DNA from: Liolophura sinensis
Lineage: Eukaryota > Mollusca > Polyplacophora > Chitonida > Chitonidae
NCBI RefSeq assembly: GCF_032854445.1
Contig: NC_088295.1
Location: 36,798,510 to 36,862,509, forward strand
Length of the DNA: 64,000 nt
Reading direction: 5' to 3'
Part shown: in pieces, positions 13,901 to 28,900 of the stretch
Layout: every line of letters begins with the position of its first letter
How positions within the stretch are numbered: position 1 is the stretch's first letter
Program-made: the position numbers and the translations under genes
The notes under the pieces: generated by a model
Told to the model about the DNA's origin: nothing
What the model saw: the letters and a program-made list of their open reading frames with translations, nothing else
Databases searched by the model: none

Positions 13901-16900
13901 ATTAGTTTTGCATTAGGCCAAGACTGGATTTAAGCCTGGCTTAACGTTTAATACAACAACTGGCTACTGATCATGCGCAGAGTATTATCCTCTAGGTCTG
14001 CAGTTCAACTGCAGCACATGTATATTTAGATGTTAGCCAGATTGATTTGGCTTTTGATATTTCTCCTGATGGTGGAAAAATACATGTAATGGGCTAAACT
14101 GAGAAGACAAAGGGAGCTTTTCATTTTACATAGTTACACTACTCATTCATTAACCTTGTAAACTGTAGAACATTTACACCTAATAAAGCCAAGATTAATG
14201 CTGAATATAAATTTTTTTATAAATTTTGATTTTGAGCAGGTGTTTTTCATAAGCTGTTCTTGTGTGAAATGAATGAACTGCGATAAATATTTGTCAATTA
14301 GTGATTCATACATGATTATTTTCATCATGTTCATAAAAATTTACTGATGTGTAAAGGATATAAATTGCCTTGTTATTCTTTTCTACCTTGTCTCCTTTTT
14401 GAATTTGTCACGGAGAACTCAATTGTCTAGAATGTTTAAATTGAGAATATGCTGTAGAACAGAAGGGACAGTGTTTTAAGATAAGAAGCCTGTCAGAAAG
14501 TTTATTCAAAAAAGAAATTTAAAGTACCCCAATAACATTACTATGTGTATAAACTTATCTGCTGATGTAAATTTTATATATGATACTGTACATGTAGATG
14601 TCTTTATTCTGAATACCCTATAAATAGCTTTATATAGTCTCATTTTCATTCATTACTGTTGAAACTGAAAAATTTTGAAGAATTTTGTAATGCTGGCGAT
14701 ACTAAAAGCAACTGTGAATTGAATGAAGCCATTTTCCAAATAAAATGTGAGATGTTTACAGATCCATAAAGTGAGTACCAGTAGTACATTTGCTTGAATT
14801 GATATGAACAGCTAGTAAGATGTGTTTGTTTTCTCCTTCCCAGGTATGGTATTCTGGAATATGCCAGTTGTCAGGAAGCGAGAGCTGTAGTACGAAAGAA
14901 CAAACAATATGCTGCTTTCATCGGAGACAACCGTCTGAGACTGCATGTAGTGGGGTATGAGGGTATAAATGGTAAGACATTCTGTAGGAACCACCTGAGA
15001 CTACACATAGAATGATATGTAAACATAAATGGTATGTTACTGCTGGAACCGCCTGGGACTACACATAGAAAGATATGAGAGCATAAAATGTAAGTTACTG
15101 CCGGAACCGCCAGAGACTACACATGGAATGATATGAGAGCATAAATGGTAAGTTACTGCCGGAACCGCCTGAGACTACACATAGTAGGATATGAGAGCAT
15201 AAATGGTAAAGACATTCTGCAGGAACCATCTACTACACATTGTGGTATATGAGGGCATAAGTGGTAAGACATTCTGCTGGAACCACCTGAGACTGCACAT
15301 AGTAGGATATGAGGGCATACATTGTAAATGGTAATACATTCCTCAGGGACCTCCTAAGACTACACATAGTTGGATATGAGAGCAGAAATGGTAAGATACT
15401 GCCGGAACCATCTGAGACTGCACATATTGGGATATGAGGGCAGTAATGGTTAGACATACTGCAACAATGCATGCGAAATATTTTTCTGGTTGACTGATGA
15501 CAGACTGAGTGCATCACAATGTTACCTTGACTAGTAGGCAGAGGCTTAAATACACATGTAAACCCTGGACTCTGGATGCTGTGTGGCCGTGTGAGCAGTT
15601 TTGTCAGGTATCTGATAATGCCTGTTAACACAGGCTCTACTCTCCTGATCATTGATATATATAATAAAACTACTCTTTATTCTGACGTAAAGTTAATTCA
15701 ATGATTGAATGAATAGATTGCTGAATAGCTGTCCATCATTTCTCAAAGATGATTTTTTTGATTGAATTAGTTCATGTTGATATGACAGTACTTAGCATAT
15801 TTTATCTTGTGATCAATTATTCACTTTTCTGCGCTTATTTTCTTGAACAGATCAAAAGACGGAGACATCATCATCAACTCATAAAGCCACGTCCAACAGT
15901 GAAAACAACAAATCTGTGACCGGAAAGAAAGAAACTGAAGGTCAGACATTGACTTTTGAATCAGAAAAGAACATAACAGTCAGAGAAGAAAAAGGTGAAC
16001 AGCTACAAAATAATCAGCAGGAGAAGAAACTGCCACAAAATAAACAGGAACAGAAAAAGCAGCAGGAGAAGAAATTGCCACAAAATAAACAGCAACAGAA
16101 TACACTGCAGCGGGAGAAGAAATTGCCACAGAATAAACAGCAACAGAATGCACGGCAACAGGAGAAGAAATTGCCACAAAATAAACAGCAACAAAATACA
16201 CCGCAGGAAAATAAACAGCAGGTTACACAGCAGCAAAATAAGCAACAGAATAAGCAAAGGGAAAAAAATCAACAAACTACACAGTCACCAAGCAGCCAGG
16301 TGAATAGTGGAAAACGACAGCGTAAGGACTCTGTGGAAGGAAGTCCAAAAAAGCAGCGCCTAGGTCGTCAGAATGACTCTGAGAAATCACTGACTGTTGC
16401 AAAGTCTACACGCAGACAGAAAAGAGGTGACAGACGAAGAGACAGAAATAGCCTATCTGGGCAGACTCAAGCACAACTATACGCTGGAAAACTAAGCCCA
16501 GGGCAGGGATCAAGAAACAGACAGTTGCATCCAAGAGAAGAATTTCAGTGGAATCGTGGGTCATGGACTTCAGATAGGAGAGGCCAGAGGAGCAGCACTC
16601 AGACCCCAGAAATGCTGGGGGCTATGACAGCAAGTGGTCTTCAAGCTTTGGGTCTAAGTAATGTAAATCCTGGTCTCTTACAGAGCCTGAAAAGTCTGGT
16701 CACAGCCCAGGCACTTCAGACCATAGGAAACATGGCAAATATAGGTAAGTAGACAAGTGCTGTATTACATGTGTGTCTCTCCCAACTGTTAGTATGTTTC
16801 TTGCAAAAACTTAAGAGCTAAGGGGCTGATCTTCACCTTGAAACATCCGGACATGAGTCTTTCCAATTTTTGGTGTCCATTCGTCAGTGTTTTAACATTA

Positions 16901-19900
16901 TGCCTGAAGTGGGTCAGTCCTTTCAATGAAAGGCGAGCAATCGCTCGGCCAAATCCCATATGAAAATATCCTTTATTGGCATGAAACTGTGCGTGTCTTG
17001 GCCATTCACTCAGGGATTACTTTCATTTTGAAAACGGATGTGCTGTGTTGTTGGCTCGGTGTTGTCAGTGGGAAACTGTTACCTAGCGGGCCATGTGAAG
17101 CGAGCTTTGATTGGCCAGCAGAAATAAGAAACTTCTGCTCATTGGCAGTAACAGTTCTCAACGCAGATGGCAGTCCAGTTTGTGTGTTGGATCCATGTTT
17201 AACAGTTTTTGATCGCTATGCATCAGTTTGGAATTATGCGAACATCTCCGCAATCTCTGCTGCAGTGTCTGTGACTTTGGAAAATGTGAATCTCCAAAGA
17301 TGTCACATCATACAAGTTTTAACATTAAGTAAATCTGAGACTGACATGTTGGCACCATCACGGAAATGTTGCCCATAGCACAAATACAAGTGAATTTGTT
17401 CAGTAAATTAGAAATCTTCAAACACTTTACATGACTTGATTGTAACCAACTCCTCACCTAAGATGAGCTATAGCTCTCCTAATAAGGAGCAGTTTGTTGG
17501 GGAGCTACAGTGTGTATAGTCCTAGAGTCCTACACTCTGATTTTAAGGAAATTCTAACTTGGCAACTCTCTTCCCTTCATCCATATATGTAGCTGTTGTT
17601 ATTTATGTGAAAAATTCATGAGTATGTCGTTACAGAACAACGAAATAAATTGTCAAGTACAGTTCTCTCAGAAAATTACTGGTCCTTGATCATAACATTG
17701 TTTGACCTTAGCTGAAGTCTTTAAGTTAGACTGCATGTCAGATACCAGAAAAGGTTTCCCATGGCCTCCCTCTGGTTTACTCCACCAATACACTACATTT
17801 TATAAGTCAGAAATTCTTGCACAGAGCATTACAATGAAGAAAATAAAAAAATAAATTGGAACATCAATAGAAATTATTCTAAAACAATAGATCTAGTAGA
17901 ATTTGTGACTGTTGCATGACATTAAAATCTTATTGCTTCATAAGTAAAGTTCAGAGAATATATGTGTATAATCTTTGCAATTTCAGATGCTTTGTATTGT
18001 GCCATGTCTGAAAATCAACATAAAATATTGTTTTTTCGTTACAATATGACACTTTTACACCATGATCAACTTGTAGTATCTACAAGGTTGTGTAACAGAT
18101 GTACTAGCATCATTCTGATCTATTCACAGGCACAGGTGGTGGAATGGCTGGCATGAATATAGACAGGTCAGTACATACTGTATATAGTGCATTTTTCAAG
18201 GGACAACATTTTGCTAGATTCTGATATATTCATGCACCTTAAGAGTTTTTAAATCAGTTTGATTAATTTGTTATCAACAAAACTTAAGTGTTGTATGGAA
18301 AGTATCATTTTAAGGCCTTACTGACCATCTGAAAGTACATTTTTACATAACAAACTGTAGGTGGAACAAACTCGGTGTAATATTGGTATATTCTTCATTG
18401 TAATCTTTCAGTGTTTTGCGCATGGAAAAAGAAAATGAAGTCATTTAAATATACCTCAGGTCAAACTGGAACCATGTTCCACAAGAAATCAAAGAAACAA
18501 TCACAGGATGTTGATGAATTCAGGAAATGATGAATAGTATTGGTTAACTTGTCAAAATGGGACCTTGCCAATATTATATATAGCGTAAATAGTATACACC
18601 TGCATAGTAGCCTAATTCTGCAACCTTTTCAACCACCTCTGCAACCAATATTCTGAAACATTCTGAGAGAAACTAACATCTTTAATGACACAAACTAATC
18701 GTTTTTAACATCATTTTGGTCTTAATTATAAGCATAAATTCCACTGAAGGAAGTGCCTTGATAGTTGAAAAGTTTGAAACTTGATGTATACATCTTTGGC
18801 AAGTGCAGTATCAGGTGGTTAAATGGCTGGCTCAGTTTGCTGGGACTCAGAAGCCCACAACCAATGAGATTGCTTGGTTGAATCCAGCTCTTGCTTCTTT
18901 CCCTGCAGCCTTAAGTCAGAAGGTGTGTTAGGTATCTGCTGAAGGGTTGTGTTTATATTTTCTGGCTCACAGGTTTCTGTCTGCCCATAAACCTGAAACC
19001 TGTGATAATGGTGAAACGCCAGATGTATACATCTTTGGCAAGTGCAGTATCAGGTGGTTAAATGGCTGGCTCAGTTTGCTGGGACTCAGAAGCCCACGAC
19101 CAATGAGATTGCTTGGTTGAATCCAGCTCTTGCTTCTTTCCCTGCAGCCTTAAGTCAGAAGGTGTGTTAGGTATCTGCTGAAGGGTTGTGTTTATATTTT
19201 CTGGCTCACAGGTTTCTGTCTGCCCATAAACCTGAAACCTGTGATAATGGTGAAACGCCAGATGTATACATCTTTGGCAAGTGCAGTATCAGGTGGCTAA
19301 ATGGCTGGCTCAGTTTGCTGGGACTCAGAAAGCCACAACCAATGAGATTGCTTGGTTGAATCCAGCTCTTGCTTCTTTCCCTGCAGCCTTAAGTCAGAAG
19401 GTGTGTTAGGTATCTGCTGTAGGGTTGTGTTTATATTTTTGGGCTCACAGGTTTCTGTCTGCCCATAAACCGGACACATGTGATAATGGTGAGACGCCAA
19501 TCTTAATACTCTGTTTCATGTTACAAATCTCTTTATTTCAGTGGTAGAGCCAACCAGTTTGGGTATTCACCCACCAATATGCCCTACCTTGGTTCAGGTA
19601 CATGTATACTCTATTTAAAGTTTTCTTGACTTAAACGCCAATGCTCATGTACAAATATACAAACATTCATGTACAGTGTACATGGACTCTTCAGATCTGT
19701 AACTCACATCTCAACTTGCTCCTGTGAGAAAGGTAAAAAAAAGAAGAAAGGTAAAAAACTTTGAGTGGGCTCATTCAGTGAATAAAGAAGTCATTGAGAA
19801 TAAACTTCTTCACATCCACATACATGTAGTTCTGTATGCATGAAAATCATCCTTTCCCACAAATCATTGTATTTGTGTCTCTGAGATTAGTGTAGATTGT

Positions 19901-22900
19901 CACAGTATTCTTGCCATTAAGAACACCTGTATTGTCAATGTAAGTTCTTAGCATATATGGGGGCAGCAGGTCCAGGATCAATCCTGGGTAGGGTCACACC
20001 TAAGACTTTAAAAGAGGAAGTTGCAGCTTCCTTGCCTGGCGTTCAGTATTAAAGGTAGAGTGCAATGACTGGTTGATCCGTATCAGTATAATGGCTCGAG
20101 TGGGACAGCTAACTTGTCTTTGGGAAGTCGTTTTAGTGAAGCAGCACTAAATAAAAGAGCAGGGGAAATCTGTCCTCCAACAAGGAGGCACGTTACATAC
20201 GCTCTAAGGACTCCTTCATCATCTTATGACTGAAAAAATAAGTTAACCCCTAAGAACCCACTCAGTCTTAAAATATATGATCTGTGTGCTTCAGGGAGAG
20301 ATATGCTGATGACAGGCGGTGGCATGGGCCCACAAACCAGTCATTCCAGTGTCAGTAGCAGGACAAATTTTCACTCAGGTACATGAATACTCTGCTCAGA
20401 AATTTGTTTACATATATGAACTCAAACAAGAAATGTAAGCAATATAGGTTAGACAGTTTTTTTAAGACAGTTACAAAAACTAATGTTCGTTATTGAATTA
20501 GTATGAAGCATACAGTCTAAAATATTATTGCCTTGCCTTATCTTGTCAAGTTTTCTTGTAAGAAATTTGATGGATTTTCTTGATCTGTTTTCATAAATGT
20601 ATCAGTAGTTCCAAACTCATGGACAGGCTTAATTTTTTTTTCCTGCACTTAAAAAAGTTCTTCCTCTCGGGCCATACGTGGGGAGGTCTGATAGCAACCT
20701 GCAAATGCTCGTGAATTTCCCCCAGGCTCTGTCCAGTTTCCTCACACCACAATGCTGGCTGGCGTCACCAATCAAATAAATGAATAAATTAAAAAAGTTC
20801 TACATGTATTAAATCTTGAAAAAAGGTGTTTTCAAATTATTGGTCTTTATCTCGACAGCTGCAGCTAGCTACTCTGGCAGAAGTGGAAGGTATGGCCCGA
20901 GTGATGTGAAACCTTCAAGCTTGTCTGCTAAGCCTAGGTAAGAAGACAATTAACCTGTAGCCATTCCTTCACTTCTTCATGTGTTTCTTTGGTTTAGTAC
21001 ATTTTTGATGCCTTTGAGCTGAGCACACCAGCAAAATGGTAGCTGCTAGTGCTGATGTAACCATAACCACATACCCAGCTGGTATAATTTCTGTTAAAGA
21101 ATTCTATTAAAAGAATAGTATAGGTAAGAACAATGTTTCAGTTAGAATCCAAAGCTGTTGTTACTTTGTGTGAAATGCATTGAAAGGCGTGTGTGCTGTA
21201 ATTTCATATATTCTGCATTTTCTTATTAAAATTATATGAAGGTAAAGGTAGATTATGGAACAAAAATCAAATGTGTGCAGGTATCAGTGTTACAAGAAAA
21301 TTACAATTACAAGAAAAATGATTACTTCTGTAGGAAGCGGAGGAAGGTAAGACAACGAGATGCAACAGCCAATAGATCCAGTGTTTATGCAGGATCAACA
21401 AACCAGCCCTTCTCAGACAACAGAGGTACACAAGGTTTCATGTTGTTATCAAGTGCTTTCATAGTCCAAGTGCACGCACTGTAATTATTTGATAGGTCTG
21501 ACAGGCCTTGCTTTTGGGGTTAACTGTTGTACCTTCTTTAAAGCGATAAAATACAAAAATATAGATAAGCATTTTATTGTTGAAACAATTTAAAACAGTA
21601 TGTAAAACTAGCTTTTTTTCACAGAATAAAATGCAGTTAAATATTCTTGAGTATGACATAAAACACCAATGAAAGAAATAAATAAACCTAGGTGATATCT
21701 TTAGTTCATGTGTAATGTACATGTAATGTTTATGTTCAAGGTGGAGACAGTGGGTTCAAGAGTGTACATCGAGGGTTTGAGGAATCCAGACCACAGCCAT
21801 CCTATACCTCTCAGTACAGGTGTGTGCCTAAGCCTTTTACCAGAATCGCATGTACATGTAACAATGGAAGAGTATCGATAACATTTCCTTTTAGACATGG
21901 ATGCATCTAAAAGCACTGCAAGGCTTCTTGATTATCGTTTAATATGGCAGGTTACCAGCGCATAAAGAATAATTCAATTATTGTATGAAGGCATAGAAAT
22001 TTGACCTCTGTAAGGTAACATTTAGAAGTCAGGCAAAGAAAGGTAAGATATATTTATATTTGAGTAAACCCACGTCTGGTCATGGGTTTCCCCTCATCAT
22101 ATAAGTGAAATATTCTTGAGTACTGCGTAAACATATAAATAATATAAACATGAAATAAATAAATAAATAAATAGATAAATAAATAAATATATTTTAGTTA
22201 TCAGCCTGACTGCTGTTTTGCATGTATGTGTTTATGCCTTATTTATTATACATGTACATATATTTTTGAGTATTGGATATACACCACAAACTCCAAATAT
22301 GTAGTTAAATCATGTTCATCGATTTCTTTACTCTGGATAAAAGTTAATCTGTTTTCCTCTTTAATATATCTTAATTTTGCTCATACATTTACCTATTTCC
22401 CCCACCCCTCCTCCCCCCTCTCCGACCCATTCTTCTTTTTTGTCATAGTATGAGTTATGGACAGTCCAGCCAGCCAGCCAGCACCACTCTGGTGTCTGAT
22501 GTGCCCCAAGAACAATACTACTCTGAGAATGCAACTAGTTACAGTACCTCTGATGTGCCTGAAAACAGATACTACTCTGAGCAGCCAGATAGTTACAGTA
22601 CATTGGCGATGTCTAGTGTGCCTCAGGACAGATACTACTCTGAGAACCCAGTTGGTTACAGTACCTCTGATGTGGCTGGGAACAGATATTACTCTGAGAA
22701 CCCAGGTAGGTATAATACCTCTCTGTTATCTGATGTACTTGATGACAGTTCCTTGTTTTAGAACCCAAATAGGTGTAATACCTTTCTGGTATCTGATGTG
22801 CTTGATGACAGATACTTCTCTGAAGACCCAGTTGGGTGTAATACCTTTCTGGTGTTTGATGTGCTTGATGGCAGAAGATACTTATCTGAGAGCCCAGGGA

Positions 22901-25900
22901 GGGGAAATTCCTTTCTGGTGTTTTATGTGATGTCAGAACAAGGCTGATGTTAAGATAGCAACCTGGTGAAATCTGTGTTGTTAAAAATGTTCATTCCACA
23001 GCCTTGTCCCTTAAAAGCAGCCCTTCTGGCTTGTGACAGTTTATCTGTGAAGTATTAAACTTGTAAAATATTTAAATTGTTGAAAGTTTGAGTTTGGGAA
23101 AAGGCTTTATGTTGTTATATTGTTCTGAGTTATAACCTGTATGGTGATATTTGTGGCTGTTGTATTTTGCAGTTTTGGAGGCTAGCAAGGGAGGAATGGG
23201 AGGGTATGAGCAGTCAACTTCTCAGCCACTGAAGCACTCAACATTGCAGATGTATGCAATTTTTTATTTGTATTATCAGTTTAATTATGCATAGAAATTA
23301 AGCAACAGGCTGAAGAGTAAAATATATTTTGCTCTTTTTGCCTGAGCTTTCTAGCCTACAGCACACTTTCGATCGCAAGTCTGGCATTAATATTAAGGTT
23401 AATTTAATTATCTGTGCATGAGTGAGCCTTTGATATACATCAGTCAGACTTGTATCATACTAAACTCTTAACTTCCTGTATTATTCTTGAACTTCCAATT
23501 GGACTTAAACACTACTTTTTTAATTTTATCATGAAACTTTAAGTCAACTGAATTGGAAGTATTGAAATAAAAATCCCAGAGGTAAGTCACAGTTTTGCTG
23601 CAGAAAACTCTTTGATATTTAAGACTGCATGTACATCTGACTTTAGTCTAAGGCAACTTCTTAATTCTGGAAGCTGTTCTTTCCCAGGGTATACTTAGTT
23701 ATCTTTCATTCTTAACTTCTAACAGCAGTCATTGATGATATTTTTAGGGGTCCAAGCTGGTATCCTAGCAGGGCACCTCTTGAAATTATTCATATTATCA
23801 TTCTTAATCAAGTCATAAAATTGCAATATCTCCATAACTGGTAAAGGTAGAAAAACCAAACTTTGGAGTCTTAGTAAGGAACTTATGACATAAACCGTTT
23901 TCTGCTGTTTTACCAGTCACGTGATTTAGCGTCCATTGTGAATTTTATTGATAAGCTAAAAAAATCTTCTCCAAAACCTCTAAACCTGTCGATACCTATC
24001 GTATCCAATGCATATTCCTTAACATTTTTTTTTCATGTTTTTTACCATTATTATGAACTTTAAAGACCTCAGGATACCAGAAGTGGTAAAAGTCTAGTCG
24101 TGTGGACTCCGGCAACGCTGTTGGATAGCAGCTTTATTTTGTTTTGCTTTTGAACTTGTCTGGTACTATTTTTTTCTTTTGGAAATAGTCTTTGGGCTGA
24201 TATTGATGTATCAAACTCATGTTTTTCTCACAACAGCGGTACGGATTCTTCAGGTCATCAACATGTAGTTGGTGTGAAGCCTGCATCATCTGATGTGGTT
24301 GGGAACACGTGGTATCAGAACAGTAGAGGTACAAGTCATTTCTCATTTTGGCAAATATGGTGACACTGCGTGTAAGTCCAAGCAAATTCATGTTTGTTAT
24401 AGAATACAGAAGTAAGTTACATGTGTTTTGTATGGATAGGAGAATTTTAAAATCATGTTTTTTTTTTTTATTCCAGTGTTCACTTGAATTTTTAGTATAG
24501 TAATTCTAGAGTACCTTGAAAGACCGGTATTACGGTATATGACGATGGATCATAGGGTGATAGCCTACTGGAAAAAAAATATAAGCTTCACTGCCAAAGT
24601 ATTGTGTGACATATATTTCCTGCTAAAAATGCACTGCTTTCGAGTGTATTTTAGATCAATTACTGTAGTTTTGAAAGTGAATATGTTTGGTGCCTTGAAT
24701 AAATTTTTTATTGAATGTTATTGTTTAGCATTTGACATGTATATTTCTACATATTTGTCTTTTTTTGTGTGTTAACAGCGGGGGATGTTGGCTACAGCAG
24801 TGGGGGATATGATCAAAGCACCCAGAGTTCTGTGCCATACGGGTGAGCATAACAATTAACTGCAGCTTAAACTATGGTGTCCTGAGAATGGAAATAGTTG
24901 ACCATCATACATGAACGTGTATACAGGAAAGGCCAACAACATTGTGCAACCATATTGTCGTACAGAATATACCTGAATTGTTATATCACAAGGGAATGGG
25001 CCATGGCTGAGTGGTTGTAATGCAAACGTAGCCTTGGTCAGGGAATTTGTAGATTTCCCTCTTCCTAGGGTTGGTAAGCAGTCAACAAGGCTTGTGTGGC
25101 TGTTCGAGCAGCCCCATGTTCTGGAAGACCACGAGTCTTTCTTTAATTTGGTGTGGATGTCTATACATTACTTGTGGGAAAGTTCGTCAGAAATTTTCAT
25201 AAGTTAGGTGGTTTACACCTGTTCCTGTTTCCTTCATCCATAAAACTTGCTGTCCTGTAAGTGGATATGGCATTAAACAGCAGTCAAATAAACAAATAAA
25301 TATTCTGTCGCATACATGTTTCAAGTTGATAAAAAATCATATGAAATTATTTGATTAACAGTAAATCTGATATTAATTCTTCTCATTTTTCTTAAAGTGA
25401 TCACCCACAATTTATGGGTATTACAGTTCATACAAAAGGGTGATTAGGTGGTGAAAACTTCATGAAATTATAGGCGATCGTTGTTTTGTTATCTTTCTAA
25501 ATATGACGGGAGATCAATTAGCTTGTAAAAAAGTAAACAGGACAGGGGCAACTCTTAAACTAATATAAGCAACATAAGAATGTTATCAGAGATACTGGTC
25601 AGACTTTCTAGTGTGATATGTTTTGTCTTTATCAATAATCTCGCCACGATATGGCTGAAATACTGCCGATGTGGCGTTAAACCATAATCATTCATTCATT
25701 CATTCATTCTTTATCAATAAAAATGTTTTCTGTGTTGTTGTAGCTCGATTTCTGCTGGACAGGCTGGTACTTTTGAGAACTCCTATTCTAACACTACAGG
25801 TATGTGCATGTTCTTATCTTAGTTATGTTTGCTTACTGAGGTCAGTTAAAAAAGAAGAGGGTGATTGTGGTGGTTTGGATGTTGGGGGTATTTAGAGGTT

Positions 25901-28900
25901 CTCTATGTATATATGTCCTTTGTGCTGCTGTTCAGCTCAGAGTACATCTACATGCATTAACTCCACGTACATCTACCGGCCCTGACAGCACAGGTGGTAT
26001 AGCATCCGCTTCAGGAGACAGTAGATCCAGGGTCAATCCTAGGTCGAGCCATACCCAAGATCTTAAAACAGCAAGTTGTAACTTCCTGGCTTGGCTTTCA
26101 GCACGAAGGGGATAGTGCAACGACTGTTTGACCCGTATCAGTATAATGGCTCGGGCAGGGCAGCTTACTTGCTTTTGGTAAGCCGGCTCAGTGAAGTAGC
26201 ACTAGATAAAAGGGTGGTGGAAATCTGTCCTGCAAAAGGGAGGTACATTACACGTACATGCATTCTAAAGACTCATTTGTCATTTTATAACTGAAAAATT
26301 GGTAAGTACGACATTAAACCCCAGGCACTCACTCACTCACTCCACGTGCATGTACATGTAAGTTAACTTGTTCTCTGGCAGCATTGACCATGCTCAGTGT
26401 CTATAGGATTCCCCTATTCAGTCTGCATTTATTATTAAGTGCATTATCCCAATAGTTCATCTGCTGTTCTATGTTAGTATCAAGATTTGTACAGTATTTT
26501 CACTGCCCATATCGGGACCGGTAGATCCAGGATCAATCCTTGATCGAGTCACACCTAAGACTTTAAAAGAGGAAGTTGGCGTTCAGCATGAAGGGGAGAG
26601 TGCAACAACTGGTTGATCCGTATCAGTATAATGGCTCGGGCGGGGCGGCTTACTTGCCTTCGGTAAGTCGTCTCAGTGAAGCAGCACTAAATAAAAGAGG
26701 GGTGGAAATCCGTCCTGCAACAAGGAGGCACATTACACGTACATGCACCCTAATGATTCCTTCGTCGTCATATGACTAAAAAATTGTTGAGTACGACGTT
26801 AAACCCCAAGCACTCACTCACTCACTGCCCATAAACTTCACCAGTATCACAAAAGTGAAGCACAGGAATTCTTAATTATGGCATAAAGCGACAATCAGAG
26901 AAATAAATGAGAAACTTGTTGTTCTTTTTATGCAGGTTACCAAGGAGATATGCATTCAGGTCAGCTAGAGAGAGGAAAGGAAGTGTCCATCACCAACTTG
27001 CCTAATATTACTGTGGTAGGTCACAAAGTTCATAATGACACCTGTAACTGTAAAACAATATTGTCTGTGGTGTATATGCTCTTCAAACCCAGCTTACACT
27101 TGAATTTCACAGAGAATTCGAGTTTCAATAGTGTACTGTTTAGGATCCCGAACGTTTTGGTCCACCACCCGTATACACCTGTACAGGGTGCCTCAAGTAT
27201 GTGATATTTTGTATATAACATAAATTACTTCATTAAGTTATTAAATAGCAAGCCTACGTGGAGAAATTTATGGCAGAGTTATGTGCCAACAAATATATAT
27301 ATATATATGCAACACATTGCTTTCTCTGAAGTCTGCACTGTACAGGATGGCTCTGTTCAACTATTGCGGTGTTTCAGAATTTGGAAATGGAATCGAGTTA
27401 ATTGTTTTATCAGTGTCAGCCTGCGTGTTCATATACAACAAAAGGCAGTTTAAAAAACCTGTATTGAAAATATATATATATATATATAATGAGTCATATC
27501 AGTACATGACACAAGGCTTACAATTTTTAAAATTCAAACCACAAATACATTTAAAAGTCTGCATGTTAATGTTTTTCCTTTTAATGTCAAGTCCCTTGAT
27601 TGGATCCCCATTTTCACAATTGTCGTTCCTATCTGTATTAATTTTTTTTATGCAAAAAAACGTGTTTGCTATAAGTTTGGGCACAACGATCACAATCATG
27701 TGTAGCCTATATATACAGGTACAGGTGAACACATATAGGCCTATATATACATGTACAGGTGAACACATATAGGCGTATATATACATGCTTCCTAAATCTT
27801 GCAACCTATAAAATGTATTACATATTTTGAGAATATTCTTCTACCTATCAATGTATAAAGTATGAAAATACAGTAAAGAAAGTAATTATTAAAAATAATT
27901 GCTATTTTCTGTTAAAAATATGTCTAAATCACATCATGTATTTATAGGACTGTAAGGATCATGTAAGCCTCATATCAAAAGAACTGGAAAAAAAATAAAT
28001 CCAGAACACGTATGTTCAAGACAGAATTGGGCTTCAGGGGCCTACAGAGTTTTTACCGTAGGCTACTTCTGGGTGACGGACATGTAGGCCTGACAGCAGC
28101 TATCGGTGTTTTCATACAGTAACCTGAAATGGCTGCTGTATTTTTCTTAATTTGACTGGGGTGTTAACAAAGTTTTCAAGATTAGCCTGCATTATTGATT
28201 GTCTGCAGATGTAATTGCTGACCAAAATGCCATCTGGGAAGTCATACAAAAAAGAGATTTACACAGAAACAGTGAATCCAGCCCCAGCAGTTTTGAGAGT
28301 TTAATTCGTTTCTGTTGTTTAAGATTTTCAAAACCATCCTGTGTGTGTCAGTTAATAAAGTTTGACACTTGTGAGCATTATTTACTTACTCCAATACAAC
28401 ATGCCTTTTGTTCTTCAATCTTGGCAAAGTGTCACAGTTGAGTTCTTCTCCCAGGACTCTGAAACTTCTGCGTATTTTAATTAAATCTACAATAGTCTGC
28501 TTTGCTGCTGCTGCTTACACCCATGATATTTTATCCACAAATAGTATACACCAAAACTTTACTGTCCAAACCGAAAAAAACAATAACTCGTAAACACATG
28601 TTATTGATACACGTAAAACCTGTTCACATTACCTATTACATTTTGCTTCAAATGTTATTCAAGTGCAGAAATAATATTTTATGTCAGATTTCATCTGGGT
28701 CTTGGTTCAAATAATGAATTTTTAAGCATAAATTAACATAGTGGAATTATTTCCATGAAGTCATTTTGTAGTCAAAGAGAGACAGTAAAGAAAATATCTA
28801 AGGTAGGCTACACTGTACCTGGTAATCCAAAAATTCAAATAAAGTTTACGCCTATTGGTGCAAATTGAAAATTATTTCTTTTTCTGTTAGAAAAACTTTT

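Noticed and set aside
26091..26779. Two similar 67-codon frames at 26091 and 26576
   Set aside because: Both lie in copies of the second SINE-like family and resemble each other for that reason.
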